From Thalassomonas viridans (GTDB lineage Bacteria; Pseudomonadota; Gammaproteobacteria; Enterobacterales; Alteromonadaceae): a stretch of 64,000 nucleotides of DNA. Below are positions 48,112 through 58,400 of this stretch, piece by piece. The position numbers were made by a program, and so were the translations under genes. Under the pieces are notes generated by a model that saw only the letters and a program-made list of their open reading frames with translations, did not search any database and was not told where the DNA came from. The DNA lies in the NCBI RefSeq assembly GCF_000948985.2, contig NZ_CP059733.1, positions 6,386,001-6,450,000 of the forward strand. The letters run 5' to 3'. Numbering within the stretch: position 1 is the stretch's first letter; every line of letters starts with the position of its first letter.

Positions 48112-48203
48112 TGGCAAAAGCACCGGATCACTTAATGTTCCCATATTATCAACAATCCCAGCACCAAACGGGTTCACTGGAAGCAGAATTGGTAGTTATT
48201 TAA
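48111..48203 (+). repeat. Echo of the flgI 3' end, coupled on both sides by TAATG
   Basis: Starting on the A of the flgI stop, this 30-codon ORF reads [20 protein letters not shown] and then [10 protein letters not shown]; FlgI ends [15 protein letters not shown] and the same [10 protein letters not shown]. Its TAA overlaps the flgJ ATG. The shared end uses different codons (GAATTGGTAGTT versus GAGCTAGTGGTG), so protein sequence is conserved more than DNA. It fills the entire flgI-flgJ gap. Confidence 0.9.
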
Positions 48204-48667
48204 TGACTAAAATAACCGACGCCGGGCTCTACCTGGATCCCAAGGCAATCAACAGTATCAAGGAAAACACCAACAAGGCCGAAGGCCTGGAGCAGGCGGC
48301 GGATCAGTTCGAAACCCTGTTCCTGCAGATGGTGTTAAAAAGCATGCGCGACGCCAGCGACGCCCTCAGCGATGAAGACACCCTGGTGTCGAGCAAGCAG
48401 GAGCGCATGTACCGGGACATGTACGACGGCCAGCTGGCCACGGCCATGATCAACAAAGGCTCCCTCGGCATTGCCGATGCCATGGTGAAACAGCTGTCTT
48501 CTCAGGATAACGCAGGGGAAATAAACCCGGTTGCCGCGGGCAAAGAAAATAAAAACGACAATGCATTAAAGTCCGGCACAAATACGGTCGCTAATCAGGA
48601 AGTAAGCAATGATGCGTTTAGACAACCGCTTATCACTATGAACAAGATTAATAAATCCGGAGCCTAA
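48203..48667 (+). CDS. flgJ: Rod-binding protein FlgJ without muramidase domain (lateral set)
   Basis: 154 residues. Only the N-terminal rod-cap domain is present (EQAADQFETLFLQMVLKSMRDASDAL; YDGQLATAMINKGSLGIADAMVKQL); the C-terminal glucosaminidase/muramidase domain of polar FlgJ (about 300 residues in all) is absent. Another enzyme must open the peptidoglycan. The ATG overlaps the stop of the flgI echo. Confidence 0.93.
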   Translation: MTKITDAGLYLDPKAINSIKENTNKAEGLEQAADQFETLFLQMVLKSMRDASDALSDEDTLVSSKQERMYRDMYDGQLATAMINKGSLGIADAMVKQLSSQDNAGEINPVAAGKENKNDNALKSGTNTVANQEVSNDAFRQPLITMNKINKSGA

Positions 48668-48673
48668 TAAGCT

Positions 48674-50005
48674 ATGAGTATGTTGAGTAATGGTTTATCA
48701 GGGTTAACCGCCGCACAAATCGCCTTAAATGTGGTCAGTAACAATATTGCCAACAGCAATGTCGCCGGTTACACCCGCCAGCAAACGGTAAACAGTTCGC
48801 TGATCAGCAACAGCAATAATTCCCTGTCCAGCGGATCCGGGGTGGAAGTGTCCGCCATCAACCGCATTACCGACGATTACCTCAACAACAACTTATGGCG
48901 CAGCAACTCCAGCTACGGCTTTAACCAGGCCTACAGCGACTATCTCGGCATCACCGAACAGCTGCTGGCCAACGAAAACCTCAGCCTGGCGGTCGGCATG
49001 GACGAGGTATTCAACGCCTTTAACTCCGCCTCCGCCGAGCCCAGCAGTATCGCGCCGCGGCAACTGATCATTTCTTCCGCCGAAGCCTTGACGCAAAAAT
49101 TCAATTCCCTGGCCGCCAACCTGGATATCCAGCGGGTGCAAATAGAAGAACAGGCGGACGGCATGCTGGAAATGGCCAACAGTTTGTTCAGCGAAGTCGC
49201 CACCCTGAACCGGGAAATCGTTGACGGCACCGCCCAGGGAGCCAATGTTTCCGCGCTGCTGGACCAGAGGGACGAAACCGTCAACACCCTGTCGAAGCTG
49301 ATGGATGTCGAAGTGGCGCGTATGGACGACGGTTCCTATACCCTGTCCATGACCGGCGGCCAGCCGCTGGTCCTGGGTTCCAGCTACGCCAGCCTGACCC
49401 GGGTCGGCAACGACTACCAGGTTAACCTGGCGGGACAGCCCTTTTCCTTCAGCGGCGATATCGGCGGCGAGTTAGGAGGCATTTTATCCTACGAAACCAA
49501 TATTCTCGACACCACGGAAGCCAGCTTAAACCAGCTGGCACAGGACCTGGCGGACGATATCAATAACCAGCTGGCCCTGGGCCAGGATATCAATGCCGTC
49601 CCCGGCCCGGGGGCGCGGCTGTTCGACTACAACCCGCTGGATCCCGCCGGCAGCATCAGCATTACCGCGGGTTTCCAGCCGGAAGATCTCGCCCTGGGGG
49701 CTACGGGCACAGGCCCGGGGGATAACAGCAACTTAAGCCAGATCATCGACCTGAAAGACAGGCATTACGATACCTACAACTCCCTGGTGGGCACTTTGGC
49801 CATCCAGAGCGGCCAGGCGGGAGCCGAAGCCCAGGCCAGCAAAAGTATCGCCGACGACGCCCTGGCCCAGCGGGACAGCGTCAGCGCCGTCAACCTGGAC
49901 GAAGAGGCGATGTCGCTGATCCAGTACCAGCAGTCCTACCAGGCCAACGCCAAAGTGGTCAGCGCCTCGCAGCAGCTGTTCAATACCCTGCTGTCGATGT
50001 TTTAG
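48674..50005 (+). CDS. flgK: Hook-filament junction protein FlgK (lateral set)
   Basis: 443 residues. SMLSNGLSGLTAAQIALNVVSNNIANSNVAGYTRQ at the N-terminus and NLDEEAMSLIQYQQSYQANAKVVSASQQLFNTLLSMF at the C-terminus. Shorter than many FlgK (about 550) because the middle domain is reduced. Confidence 0.95.
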   Translation: MSMLSNGLSGLTAAQIALNVVSNNIANSNVAGYTRQQTVNSSLISNSNNSLSSGSGVEVSAINRITDDYLNNNLWRSNSSYGFNQAYSDYLGITEQLLANENLSLAVGMDEVFNAFNSASAEPSSIAPRQLIISSAEALTQKFNSLAANLDIQRVQIEEQADGMLEMANSLFSEVATLNREIVDGTAQGANVSALLDQRDETVNTLSKLMDVEVARMDDGSYTLSMTGGQPLVLGSSYASLTRVGNDYQVNLAGQPFSFSGDIGGELGGILSYETNILDTTEASLNQLAQDLADDINNQLALGQDINAVPGPGARLFDYNPLDPAGSISITAGFQPEDLALGATGTGPGDNSNLSQIIDLKDRHYDTYNSLVGTLAIQSGQAGAEAQASKSIADDALAQRDSVSAVNLDEEAMSLIQYQQSYQANAKVVSASQQLFNTLLSMF

Positions 50006-50016
50006 GAGCGGCGATA

Positions 50017-50064
50017 ATGAAACCGTTTTTTATTTTTTTACTGTTAGTTAAAGCAAGCGTTTAA
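50017..50064 (+). CDS. Possible 15-codon hydrophobic leader ORF before flgL
   Basis: MKPFFIFLLLVKASV with GGAG nine bases before the ATG, filling most of the flgK-flgL gap. It shows no resemblance to the FlgK C-terminus. It may be translated for coupling or be chance. Confidence 0.3.
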   Translation: MKPFFIFLLLVKASV

Positions 50065-50074
50065 GGGAAACATC

Positions 50075-50974
50075 ATGAGAGTCAGCACAGGTCAGTTACA
50101 ACAGCTTATGATGAACGGCTTCCAGCGGGGAGCGGTGGACTTTTCCAACATCAGCCAGCAGATGGCCACGGGCAAGAAAATCCTCAAGCCTTCGGACGAT
50201 GCCCTGGGCACAGTACAGCTGATGGCACTGAAAAAAGAACAGGCCAATATCGAGCAGTTCAACAGCAATATCAGCAATGCCCGCCGCCAGCTGGGCAGCG
50301 CCGAAACCTATATCTCCAGCATGTCGGACACCCTGCTAAAACTCAGGGACCTGACCCTGGAAGCCGGTAACGGCGCCTATGGCTTGTCGGAGCGCCAGGC
50401 ACTGGCGGCAGAAATGCAGTCGCTGAAAGACGCCCTGATGGACACCGCCAATGCCAAGGGCAGCAACGGCAAATACCTGTTTTCCGGCTCGGAAGTGGAT
50501 ACGCCGCCGATTTCGGGGCCCGTGGCCGGCAACTATACCTATGACGGCGACAACCTGCCGCGCCAGATCAGCGTCTCCTCCGGGGTCCAGGTTACCTCCA
50601 ACTTCGATGTCGAAGATGTTTTCTTTAATGGCGGCAGCGATTTCTTCCGGGAGCTGGACGATTTTATCAATACCCTGGACACCCAGACCGGCAGCGTCGC
50701 CAACGACGTCACTAACATGCTCAACAGCCTGGATACCAGCATTACCGGCAACCTGAAACTGCTTACCGATGTCGGCGCCCGCCTCAACAGCCTGGACAAG
50801 GTACAGCGCACCAATGACGATATCGAACTCTACGGCCAGACCCTGCAGCTGGAGCTGGAATCCCTGGACTACGGCCAGGCGTCGATGCAGTTGACCCAGG
50901 CGGAGCTGGCGCTGCAGGCGACCCAGCAGGTATATATCAAGGTCAACCAGCTTAACCTGTTCGATCAGCTCTGA
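50075..50974 (+). CDS. flgL: Hook-filament junction protein FlgL (lateral set)
   Basis: 299 residues. N-terminal flagellin-like helix (VSTGQLQQLMMNGFQRGAVDFSNISQQMATGKKILKPSDD) and a C-terminal helix (YGQASMQLTQAELALQATQQVYIKVNQLNLFDQL). The TGA overlaps the next gene's ATG. Confidence 0.95.
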   Translation: MRVSTGQLQQLMMNGFQRGAVDFSNISQQMATGKKILKPSDDALGTVQLMALKKEQANIEQFNSNISNARRQLGSAETYISSMSDTLLKLRDLTLEAGNGAYGLSERQALAAEMQSLKDALMDTANAKGSNGKYLFSGSEVDTPPISGPVAGNYTYDGDNLPRQISVSSGVQVTSNFDVEDVFFNGGSDFFRELDDFINTLDTQTGSVANDVTNMLNSLDTSITGNLKLLTDVGARLNSLDKVQRTNDDIELYGQTLQLELESLDYGQASMQLTQAELALQATQQVYIKVNQLNLFDQL

Positions 50975-51990
50975 TGATGAAATTATTACAGCAACTCAGC
51001 CTTACCGGCACCAGGGAACACGCGGCGGCAGGCAGCCTGACGGCGGCCGGCAGCAAAAAAGCGGCCCTGAATCCGGTTAACGGCCAGGCCGTCGATACCA
51101 CGGCGGCCGACAAGTCGCAGCTGGCCAAGGTCGATACCGGGCGCTTCCAGATGTGGTCCGCTATCGGCCAGCTGCAATATAAACACAGCCAGGCCCAGGG
51201 AGCCGAGCGCAGCCTGACCCAGGTTTACCGCGGCCTGCTTACCGTGGCGCAAACCAGCAAAACCAATGTCCGCCATCCCCAGCAGACGGCGGATCAGGTA
51301 CGCCAGCTGGAAGCCAGGGTCAGCCATAACCTTAACGGCGCCCTGCAGCCGAAATTGCTTAACGCCAATGGCGAGCAGAAAACCTATCAGCTGGGCAATA
51401 TCGACCTGCTGACGCCGAAAGCGGCGGAAACCGTCAACCTGGTGATCCCCGCGGCAGGCAAGTCCGTCAGTTTCCTCCTGCCCGCCTACGGCCAGCCCAA
51501 AGACATGCTCGACAATATCAACCGGGCCTTGTCGCCGCTCAAAATTTCCGCCAGCGCCACGCCGGAGCAAAAGCTGGTATTCAACCTGCCGGCGGAGCAG
51601 CAGCGCATGCTGGAAGAGCCGGTGCTGTTTTCCGGCGAGGGCATCCGCATTCCGGCGGGCAACCCGGTGCCGGTGAAATTACTGCCCCAGGGCAGCGACT
51701 TAAGCGAACTGGCAAAAATCATCGAAAACGATCAGCCGGACGAAATCCTCAGCGCGGTTAAACAATTGAAAGCCAAGACCAAAAATACCATAGCCCAGGT
51801 ACGCCACTTTATCGGGCAAATCCACCAGGACGCCGAAATGTCCCTGCCGGATATAGATATCGGCTCGGTACAGCAGCAGCTCGGCCAGACGTTACGCCAG
51901 GGAGATTTCGGCAGCCGCCTGACCGCCCTGCTGGCCCAGGCCAATGTCTCCCGCGACACCACGGTAGCCCTGCTGAAAAACAAGGGATAA
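50974..51990 (+). CDS. Unknown flagellar-operon protein after flgL, 338 aa
   Basis: Coupled to flgL by an ATGA overlap, so it belongs to the flagellar operon. I do not recognise a domain. It has no signal peptide or membrane segment. Residues 1-110 are Ala/Lys/Gln-rich and helical; about 110-250 contain strands (SVSFLLPAYGQPKDML, VLFSGEGIRIPAGNPVPVKLL); the end is helical (DEILSAVKQLKAKTKNTIAQVRHFIGQI; RLTALLAQANVSRDTTVALL). A hook-length regulator, filament component or cap are conceivable roles, but it does not show the FliK C-terminal domain or flagellin ends. Confidence 0.8.
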   Translation: MMKLLQQLSLTGTREHAAAGSLTAAGSKKAALNPVNGQAVDTTAADKSQLAKVDTGRFQMWSAIGQLQYKHSQAQGAERSLTQVYRGLLTVAQTSKTNVRHPQQTADQVRQLEARVSHNLNGALQPKLLNANGEQKTYQLGNIDLLTPKAAETVNLVIPAAGKSVSFLLPAYGQPKDMLDNINRALSPLKISASATPEQKLVFNLPAEQQRMLEEPVLFSGEGIRIPAGNPVPVKLLPQGSDLSELAKIIENDQPDEILSAVKQLKAKTKNTIAQVRHFIGQIHQDAEMSLPDIDIGSVQQQLGQTLRQGDFGSRLTALLAQANVSRDTTVALLKNKG

Positions 51991-52434
51991 AAATCTTCCC
52001 TCATAACTCTGCTGATAACCCCGGCTGACAACTTAAGCTCAGGTTAATCTTTGTCCTTGCCTGAGCCTTTCCCTTTAACCCGGACAAAAAAATTCATTTA
52101 TTTTTTCCGGACCGTCCTGCTGCACTTCCCCCTGAATTTTTTCTTTCACCGGCATCCGGGTTTGCCGTCAGCCCATTGACAGCGCTATTTTCGTATAAAA
52201 AAAATTATTTTTATACGAAAAACTTCTTAGCAAAAACACTAAAAAACACACTATTAACTGTAATTTTACGTAATACACAACTAATTAAATTACTGTATAC
52301 TCCCGCCCCGACATATTTGTACCGCCAATGGTCATACCAATTCCGCGGACAAAATGAACAGTTACCCCCACAGTTAACGCCATGGAAAAGCAGTTAACTA
52401 ACTGATTATATTGTTGTTTGGAGTACGTAGTACT
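51991..52434. other. Intergenic region with a 14-bp AT-rich hairpin
   Basis: 444 bases without a gene. TTTTCGTATAAAAA (52188-52201) and TTTTTATACGAAAA (52208-52221) form a perfect inverted repeat with a 6-base spacer: a possible operator or weak bidirectional terminator of the flg operon. Downstream sequence is AT-rich with TGTATACT near 52295 as a possible -10 for the giant gene. Confidence 0.55.
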
Positions 52435-55400
52435 ATGTTTCAAAAATTAGGTCTGGCGATCTGGCTACTCACCTGCGTGGGTCTGGCCCGGGCTGCTGAC
52501 GTGCAAATTTCGCAGCTGGTGGACAATACCGACCCCGCCATCCGCGGCGCCGATATCACCTATAGGGTATCTGTGCTCAACGGCGATAACGACACCGCCA
52601 CCAACGTTAAACTTGAGTTTCCCATTCCCGCCAATACCAGCTTTGCTTCGGTAAACGACGGCCGCTGCAGCCATGCCGCCAACCTGGTGACCTGTAACCT
52701 GGGCAGCATGACGGGCGACGGCCTGGGCGGGCCGATCACAGACATAGACTTTACCATTACCACAGGGGTTTTAACCGGCAGCACGGTCAACGTCAGCGCG
52801 ACCATCACCGCCGACGGCGATACCGACACCACGGCCGTCAACAGCAACAATAACTACGAAGATCAGAACACCACCATGGACGATGGCGCCGATCTGTCAC
52901 TGGCCATCAGCGACAGCCCGGACCCGGCGATTGCCGGCGGCACTTTGACCTATACCCTGACCGCCAGCAATGCCGGCCCCAACGATGCCGGCGCCGCCTT
53001 CAACAGCACCGGGGTTACTCTGGTCAATACCCTGCCGGGCGGCGTTACTTTCACTTCCGCTTCCGGCACCGGCTGGAGCTGCGGCAACAGCGGCCAGACG
53101 GTTACCTGCAACCGCGAACTGATCACCTCCGGCGCCTCGGCGCCGGACATTACCCTGGTCACGCAAATCACAGGACAAATCGCCGGCACCATCACCGACG
53201 CCGCCACCGTCAGCTCCATTACCGCAGATCCGGTCAGCAGCAACAATACCCAGACACAGGACACCAGCATCAACCAGGGGACCGACCTGACCCTGAGCAA
53301 AAGCGTGGCTGCCCCGGTCGTCGGCGGCAGCACCACCAGCTTTACCCTGCAGCCGAGAAACCTCGGCCCCTACGATGCCGATAACCTGGTGGTTACCGAC
53401 ACCCTGCCGTCGGGATTCACCTATATTTCCGCCGGCGGCAGCGGCTGGAGCTGCGCCGAAGCGGCGCAAACCGTCACCTGTAGCCGCGCCAGCTATAGTG
53501 TCGGCGCCACCGACGATATCAGCATACAAACCAATGTGCCCGCTTCCGGCACTAACATCACCAATAGCGCCAGCATCAGCACCACCACCTCGGAGCAGGA
53601 CACAAGCAACAACAGCGACAGCGTGACCTTTTCCGTGGTGCCCGACGGCGCCGACTTGTCCCTGAACAAAAGCAAAACCCCGGATCCCGTGGCCTTAGGC
53701 TCGGACATGACCAGCGTACTCACGGTAAGCAATGCCGGGCCGCAGGCCACCAGCGGCACCCTGACGGTCACGGATGTCCTGGCCGCGGGCGAGACCTATA
53801 AGTCCTACACCGGCAGCAACTGGACCTGTAACCATGCCGGCGGCAGTCCGGGAGGCACAGTGACCTGTACCTATAGCGCCAACCTGGCCGCGGATGCCAC
53901 CGCATCCACCCTGAGGATAGTCACCACAGCCACCACGGCCGGCGCCCTGGGCAATACCGCCTCGGTGACGGATGCCGGCGGCCAGGCCGACGGCAATAGT
54001 AGCAACGACAGCGCCGGCGCTTCGGTTACCGCCACCACAAGTATCGCCGATCTGGCCATCAGCAAAGTCGTTTCCGACAACAACCTGAGTGCGGCGGAAA
54101 ATTCCACCACTTACACCCTGGTGATCACCAACAACGGCCCCGATAACATTACCGATCCCGGCCCCGGCAGCCAGGCCGTCTATATCCAGGATGACCTGCC
54201 CGGCTATGTCAGCTCGGTCACAGGTGCCTCCCCGGATACCACAGGGGTCACGGTCGCCGCCAGTGTCACCTCCATCGGCGGCGCAGCCTTTAGTTGTTCC
54301 GGCACCAGCAGCGTGCGCTGCAGCCTGGATGACGGCGAAACCTTTAACAGCGGCGACAGCGTCACCATCAGCATAGGCGTCGACCGCCCCATGGCGAACG
54401 GCAGCTTTACCAATACCGCCACCGTGAGCTCGGAAGTGCTGGGGGATGACGACAGCAGCAATAACAGCGACAGCGCCAATATCGACATCACGCCGCTGGC
54501 AGATGTGGAAATGCTCAGCCCGAGCATTCCCGTCAACCCCGCCAAGGCAGGCACCGAAGCCACTATCGTATTACAGTTCAGGAATAACGGTCCTTCCACC
54601 GCCGATAATGTTAACCTGGTCCATACCTTCTCGCCGCCGGCGGGGCGTACTTATACTTTGGTTTCCGCCACCCCGAGCGAAGGCAGCTGCGGCGCTTTGG
54701 CCGGCAACGTGCTGACCTGCAACGGCATCACACTGGACAGGGACGAAAACCAGAGCATTATCCTGATCGTCCAGCCCGGCTGGGACGGCGCCAATACCGC
54801 CTGGACCCTGGCAGGCAATACAGTGATCAGCACCACCACGGACGAGCAGGATAACGGCATCAACAACATGGCTGCCAATCTCGACGTCAGCCTGGCGGAA
54901 ACCGATTTGCTGATCAACAATACCGATGTCACAGATCCCGTCGGCTGGTCGGCAACGCCTGGGGCTTTCCCCGCCACTTTGGACAACATCATCGTCTACC
55001 AGGTGGATGTCAGCAACCGCGGCCCTTCCCTGGCCACGGGACTGCAATTTACCTATGACATGACCCCGAAAGCCGGTAAAAGCGTGACTTTCCTGTGCGA
55101 CAGCACCAGCGACACTAGCTGTAGCGCAGGCACCTCTTTATGCGACAACACCGGCGTTTCCGTCACCGGCGGCAGTAGCTTAAGCCTGAGCTGTAATGTC
55201 CCGGACAACAGCGGCAATGCCCTGAACGACCGGGAGCTGGAAGCCAATACCACCACCAGCCGCTACCTGTTTTTCAGCGCCGACAGCGCCCCGGACTCTA
55301 CCGGCGATACCCACAATACTGTAGCTACCGTCTCCTCCAACGAAGACGATACCCTGCCGGGCAACGACAGCGAAGCCGAATCCACTTCCGTGCGGGTCAA

Positions 55401-58400
55401 GGTGGATCTGGCGGTCACGAAAACCGCCTCTTCGTCAACGGTCAATATCAACGAGCCTTTTGAATTTAATATTCTGGTAAGCAGCAACGGACCCGGCGAC
55501 AGCGCCCAGTCGACCCTGCTCGATACCCTGCCGGCCGGCATGGAGCTGACCGCCACGCCGGTAACCGCCCAGGGAAGCTGTAGCGGCAGCGCCGGCAGCA
55601 CAAGTTTCAGCTGCGATCTCGGCACTATCAACAAGGATGACAGCGTCGCGGTAACCGTGCCGGTGCGTATCACCAGTTACCTGGCGGGTAACATCACCAA
55701 TACCGCAGAGGTTGAAAGCTTCGGCGTGGATATCGACGGCAGCAACGACAGCGACAGCGATACCGTGACCATGGTCAAATCTTCTGTCGCAGGTACTGTT
55801 TTCAACGATCTTAACGATGACGGCCTGCAGGACCTGGCCAGCGGCGAAAGCGGCATAGAGTCGGTCACCATAACCCTGACCGGCACAGACGATTACGGCA
55901 ATGCCGTGAGCCTGACCGAAACCAATGCCGGCAGCAGCGATTACCTGTTCGACAATTTATCGCCGGGCAGCTATACCCTGACCCAAACCCAGCCGGGCGG
56001 TTTTGATGACGGCCTGGAAAATGCGGGCGGCACTATTATCGGCAACAGCCGCTCAAGCGATACCATAACCGTCACCCTTGCCAGCAATAGCCAGTTAACG
56101 GACCATGATTTTGCCGAACTCGGCCAGGCCAGCCTGGCGGGCAGCGTCTGGCACGACAGCGATAACGACGGCATCAGGGACGCCGGTGAAACCCTGGGCA
56201 TATCGGATGTCACCCTGACCCTGACCGGCACCGACAGTACCGGCGCCGCCGTCAACCTGACCACAAGCTCAGACAACGACGGGAATTATAGCTTTGCCAA
56301 TCTGCGTCCCGGCACCTACGCCATCGGCGAAACCCAGCCCAGCACCTGGGGGGACGGCCTGGACAGCGTCGGCAGCGCCGGCGGCAACCTGGCCAATGAC
56401 AACCTGAGTAATATAGTACTCGGCGCCGGTATCGGCGGTACGGATTATAACTTTGGCGAACAGGGCTCAAGCCTGAGCGGCACCGTCTACCGGGATGGCA
56501 ACGATAACGGCATTATCGATGCCGGAGAAGCCGGCATTGCCGACGTCACCATCACCCTGACCGGTACCGACGATCTCGGCAACAACATCAGCGAAACCCG
56601 GCAAACCGACAGTGACGGCAATTACAGCTTCCACCCGTTGCCAGCCTCGGACGGTGCCGGTTACCTGATAAAAGAAACCCAGCCCGCCAATATCTTTGAC
56701 GGTAAAGACACCCTGGGCTCTTTAGGGGGAGTACTGGCCGACGATCAGTTTACCCTGGTTCTCGGCGCCAATGTCACCGGCAGCGGCTACAACTTCGGCG
56801 AAGGCGCAAACTTCAAATCTTCTTTATCCGGCCGGGTATATATAGATGCCGATGCAGACGGTTTATACGGTAACAATGAAACCGGCATTGCTGATGTCGA
56901 ACTAACCCTGTCCGGCACCAGCAACTCCGGTATCGGCGTAATTTTGACCACTACCACAGGAAGCAATGGCCAATACAGCTTCAACAACCTGGTTGCCAGT
57001 AATGACCAGGGCTATAGCATTAGCCAAAAGCAGCCGAGACTTTACCTGGACGGCCAGGAAAGCCGAAGCGGCCGGGTAATCGACGGCAGCCGGGGCACGG
57101 ACAAGATCACCGCCATAGTGCTGAGGGATAACCAGAACAAAACCGGATATGATTTTGGCGAACTCCAGGATGCCGGTATTTCGGGTTATGTGTACCTCGA
57201 CAGCAACCGCAACGGCATAAAAGATAACGGGGAAACCGGCATAGACAAGGTAACCCTGACCCTGACAGGCGAAGATATTTACGGTGTTGATGTCGAGCTG
57301 CACACCACTACCAACAGCAACGGCATGTATCAGTTTACCGGTTTACTGCCCTCGGACGCATCCGGCTACACAATCGCAGAGACCCAACCGCAGCACTACA
57401 GCGACGGCCTGGAAAGCCACGAAGGCCAGGTACTGGCAGACAGCGATCAAAGCGATACTATCACCGGCCTGGTACTGGCGGCAGATGCCAGTATCAGCCC
57501 CCTTAATTTCGGTGAAATTCATAATGCTTCCCTGGCAGGCCAGGTTTTTGCCGATACCGACAATAACGGCCTGAAATCAGCGCAGGAGCCGGGGATCCCC
57601 GAGGTCGGCTTAGTACTTTCCGGATTAGATCTCTGGGGCAACCAGATCAGGCAGGAAACCACCACGGACGAAAACGGCAACTACCGTTTCAGCCATCTAC
57701 CCCCCTCCGGCGACAACGGCTACCGCCTGAGCGAAAGCCAGCCGCAGCATTATATCGACGGCCTGGAAAGCATAGCGGATCAAGTCATCGCCGGCAGCAA
57801 CACCGGCGACAGCATAGGCAATATTCCCCTGGCCGCCGACCAGGCCTTGAGTGGCTACCGCTTTGCCGAGCTGTACGCGGGAGAGATCAACGGTGAAGTC
57901 TTTATCGATACCGACGACAACGGCCTGCGGCGCAAAGGCGCCCTTGGCTCGGGCGAGATAGGTGAATCCGGCATCCCGGGTGTCGGCATCACCCTGAGCG
58001 GCACGGATCACCTGGGCAACAGCGTCAACTTAACCACAATCACGGACGAAAACGGTTATTACAGCTTTGAAAACCTGGCGCCGAGCGATGACAACGGCTA
58101 CCGCCTCACGGAAAACCAGCCGGAAGGTTACAGCGACAGCCTGGAGTCCATTAACGGCGCCCTGGTTGACGGCTCGCAATTCTCGGATGTGATCGGCCTG
58201 CCGCCGCTGGCGCCGGGACAGATACAGCCGCAAAATAATTTCGCCGAACTATCCGGCTTAACCTTGAGCGGCCTGGTCTGGGTGGACGACAATGACAACG
58301 GCGAAATCGACAGCGACGAACACCTGCGCATTGCCGGGGTCGAAATCACAGTCACGGGCAACAGCGATAGCGGCGCAGCCATCAGCCATACGGTCACCAC

